NCBI GenBank assembly: GCA_965199175.1
Contig: OZ240684.1
Location: 806,001-870,000, forward strand
Source of the DNA: G963923945 sp965199175
GTDB taxonomy: Bacteria > Pseudomonadota > Alphaproteobacteria > G963923945
Length of the DNA: 64,000 bases
Direction of reading: 5' to 3'
Below are positions 63,517-64,000 of this stretch, piece after piece (the first letter of the stretch is position 1; every line of letters starts with the position of its first letter). The notes beneath the pieces are model-generated. The model saw only the letters and a list, made by a program, of their open reading frames with translations. It made no database searches and had not been told where the DNA came from. The position numbers were made by a program, and so were the translations under genes.

Positions 63517-63641
63517 ACAATCAAGGCAATAAAATAGGTATCACAGAGAGTCAACACAAAAATAAATTTTTTGTCGCTGCTGTTTGGAATGATGAAACCA
63601 AGGCATATTGCTCAGAAACCAACATCAAGTTGTCTCCCTGA
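63513..63641 (+). CDS. Small ORF, DUF1902/HicB-like beginning
   Basis: 42 codons with a strong AAAGGAG before the ATG. The segment KFFVAAVWNDETKAYCSET resembles the first strand-turn-strand of DUF1902/HicB antitoxin-like proteins (usually about 70 or more residues), then the frame stops, so it is probably truncated. No HicA toxin is seen next to it. The following 280 bp hold no clear gene. Confidence 0.5.
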   Translation: MNNQGNKIGITESQHKNKFFVAAVWNDETKAYCSETNIKLSP

Positions 63642-63921
63642 TTGAGAGTTTCCTTCCTACAGGTCGCTCAGGCGGGATTGGGACATCGCCAGAGTTAGCG
63701 GCGTGCCCGGTTACCTGCTCATGCCCCCCAGCCATCACACCACTGTTTCCCTCTATGTTTGTTTTCCTCTATGCTCGCCCCGGTTATAATTTCAGAGAGA
63801 AGATGCTTGAAAATAACTGTATGAGACCAAAATAGTCGTGTTAGACCACAGTCTGGTGATCGTAATATCAGCCCTTTTGCCCCCTGTTACAACCTTCACA
63901 GCATGACAGGAGAAAATCAAA
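63642..63921. other. Gap before the last gene
   Basis: A 75-codon frame at 63608-63835 has no family features. A short doubled tttccctctatg unit lies near 63748-63772. No gene assigned. Confidence 0.4.
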
Positions 63922-64000
63922 ATGGGATATTTTGTCCTCAAAAGAACGGCAGATCAGCAATATATGTTCAATCTTCATGCAGCAAATGGCGAAATAATTG
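63922..64000 (+). CDS. YegP/DUF1508 family protein, 5' part
   Basis: ATG with CAGGAGAAA upstream opens MGYFVLKRTADQQYMFNLHA and AANGEII before the window ends. This is the start of the DUF1508/YegP repeat (GxFxL--a-DGqf-FNL-A-NGe-I). Function of the family is not well known. The gene continues beyond the window. Confidence 0.8.
   Translation, partial: MGYFVLKRTADQQYMFNLHAANGEII

Overview
The window is a chromosomal segment of an alphaproteobacterium, probably of Rhodospirillales type. This rests on several signs. IspD and IspF are fused. A GTTC-N7-GTTC type LexA box lies in front of lexA. There is an Irr-like Fur paralogue and an LpxI-type lipid A pathway. The gene order follows alphaproteobacterial blocks: ispDF/pgpA/cinA against coq10/lipA; ftsB-eno; the trp-moaC-moeA-lexA-comEC-gltX-gltA series; and rpsB-tsf-pyrH-frr-uppS-cdsA-dxr // rseP-bamA-skp-lpxD-fabZ-lpxA-lpxI-lpxB. 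Base composition looks close to balanced by eye, and is visibly AT-richer in the last 6 kb.

Layout. 0.4-6.3 kb: two paralogous outer-membrane porins, the first with a long Gly-His repeat, surround a convergent ApbE flavin transferase and are followed by an FMN-binding protein and a PepSY-type membrane protein. Zur-like and Fur-like sites precede porins 1 and 2, so a metal-linked extracytoplasmic flavin electron-transfer locus is inferred. 6.3-13.6 kb: isoprenoid, phospholipid, lipoate, division and glycolysis genes; the usual pdh genes (between ftsB and lipA) and secG-pyrG-kdsA (between tpiA and eno) are not at their common places. 13.9-30.5 kb: a PpiD/SurA-like chaperone, trpE, trpGDC, molybdopterin genes, lexA, comEC and gltX, with a deacetylase and two accessory genes lying between trpE and trpG. 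30.5-34.2 kb: a chemoreceptor and citrate synthase. 34.2-52 kb: the lipid A/BamA/translation block on the minus strand, interrupted at 44-45 kb by a plus-strand quinone oxidoreductase. 52-53.2 kb: a thioesterase and Irr.

53.6-57.6 kb is a decayed mobile region. It holds a tRNA-Pro gene, a 77-bp near-copy of its 3' half about 2 kb away, holin genes, a baseplate J fragment, six 51-bp hairpin repeats and other palindromes. 58-63 kb is a surface polysaccharide cluster: an ABC exporter pair, a broken FkbM-type methyltransferase and two glycosyltransferases. The window ends in small ORFs and the start of a YegP/DUF1508 gene.

Two signals run through the whole window. First, many intergenic gaps, and several protein linkers, carry short imperfect tandem duplications of about 12-34 bp. 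Second, the encoded LexA has its Ser and Ala-Gly cleavage site but an Arg where the catalytic Lys should be, so its SOS control may be altered. Function calls rest on motif recognition by eye; no database search was run.
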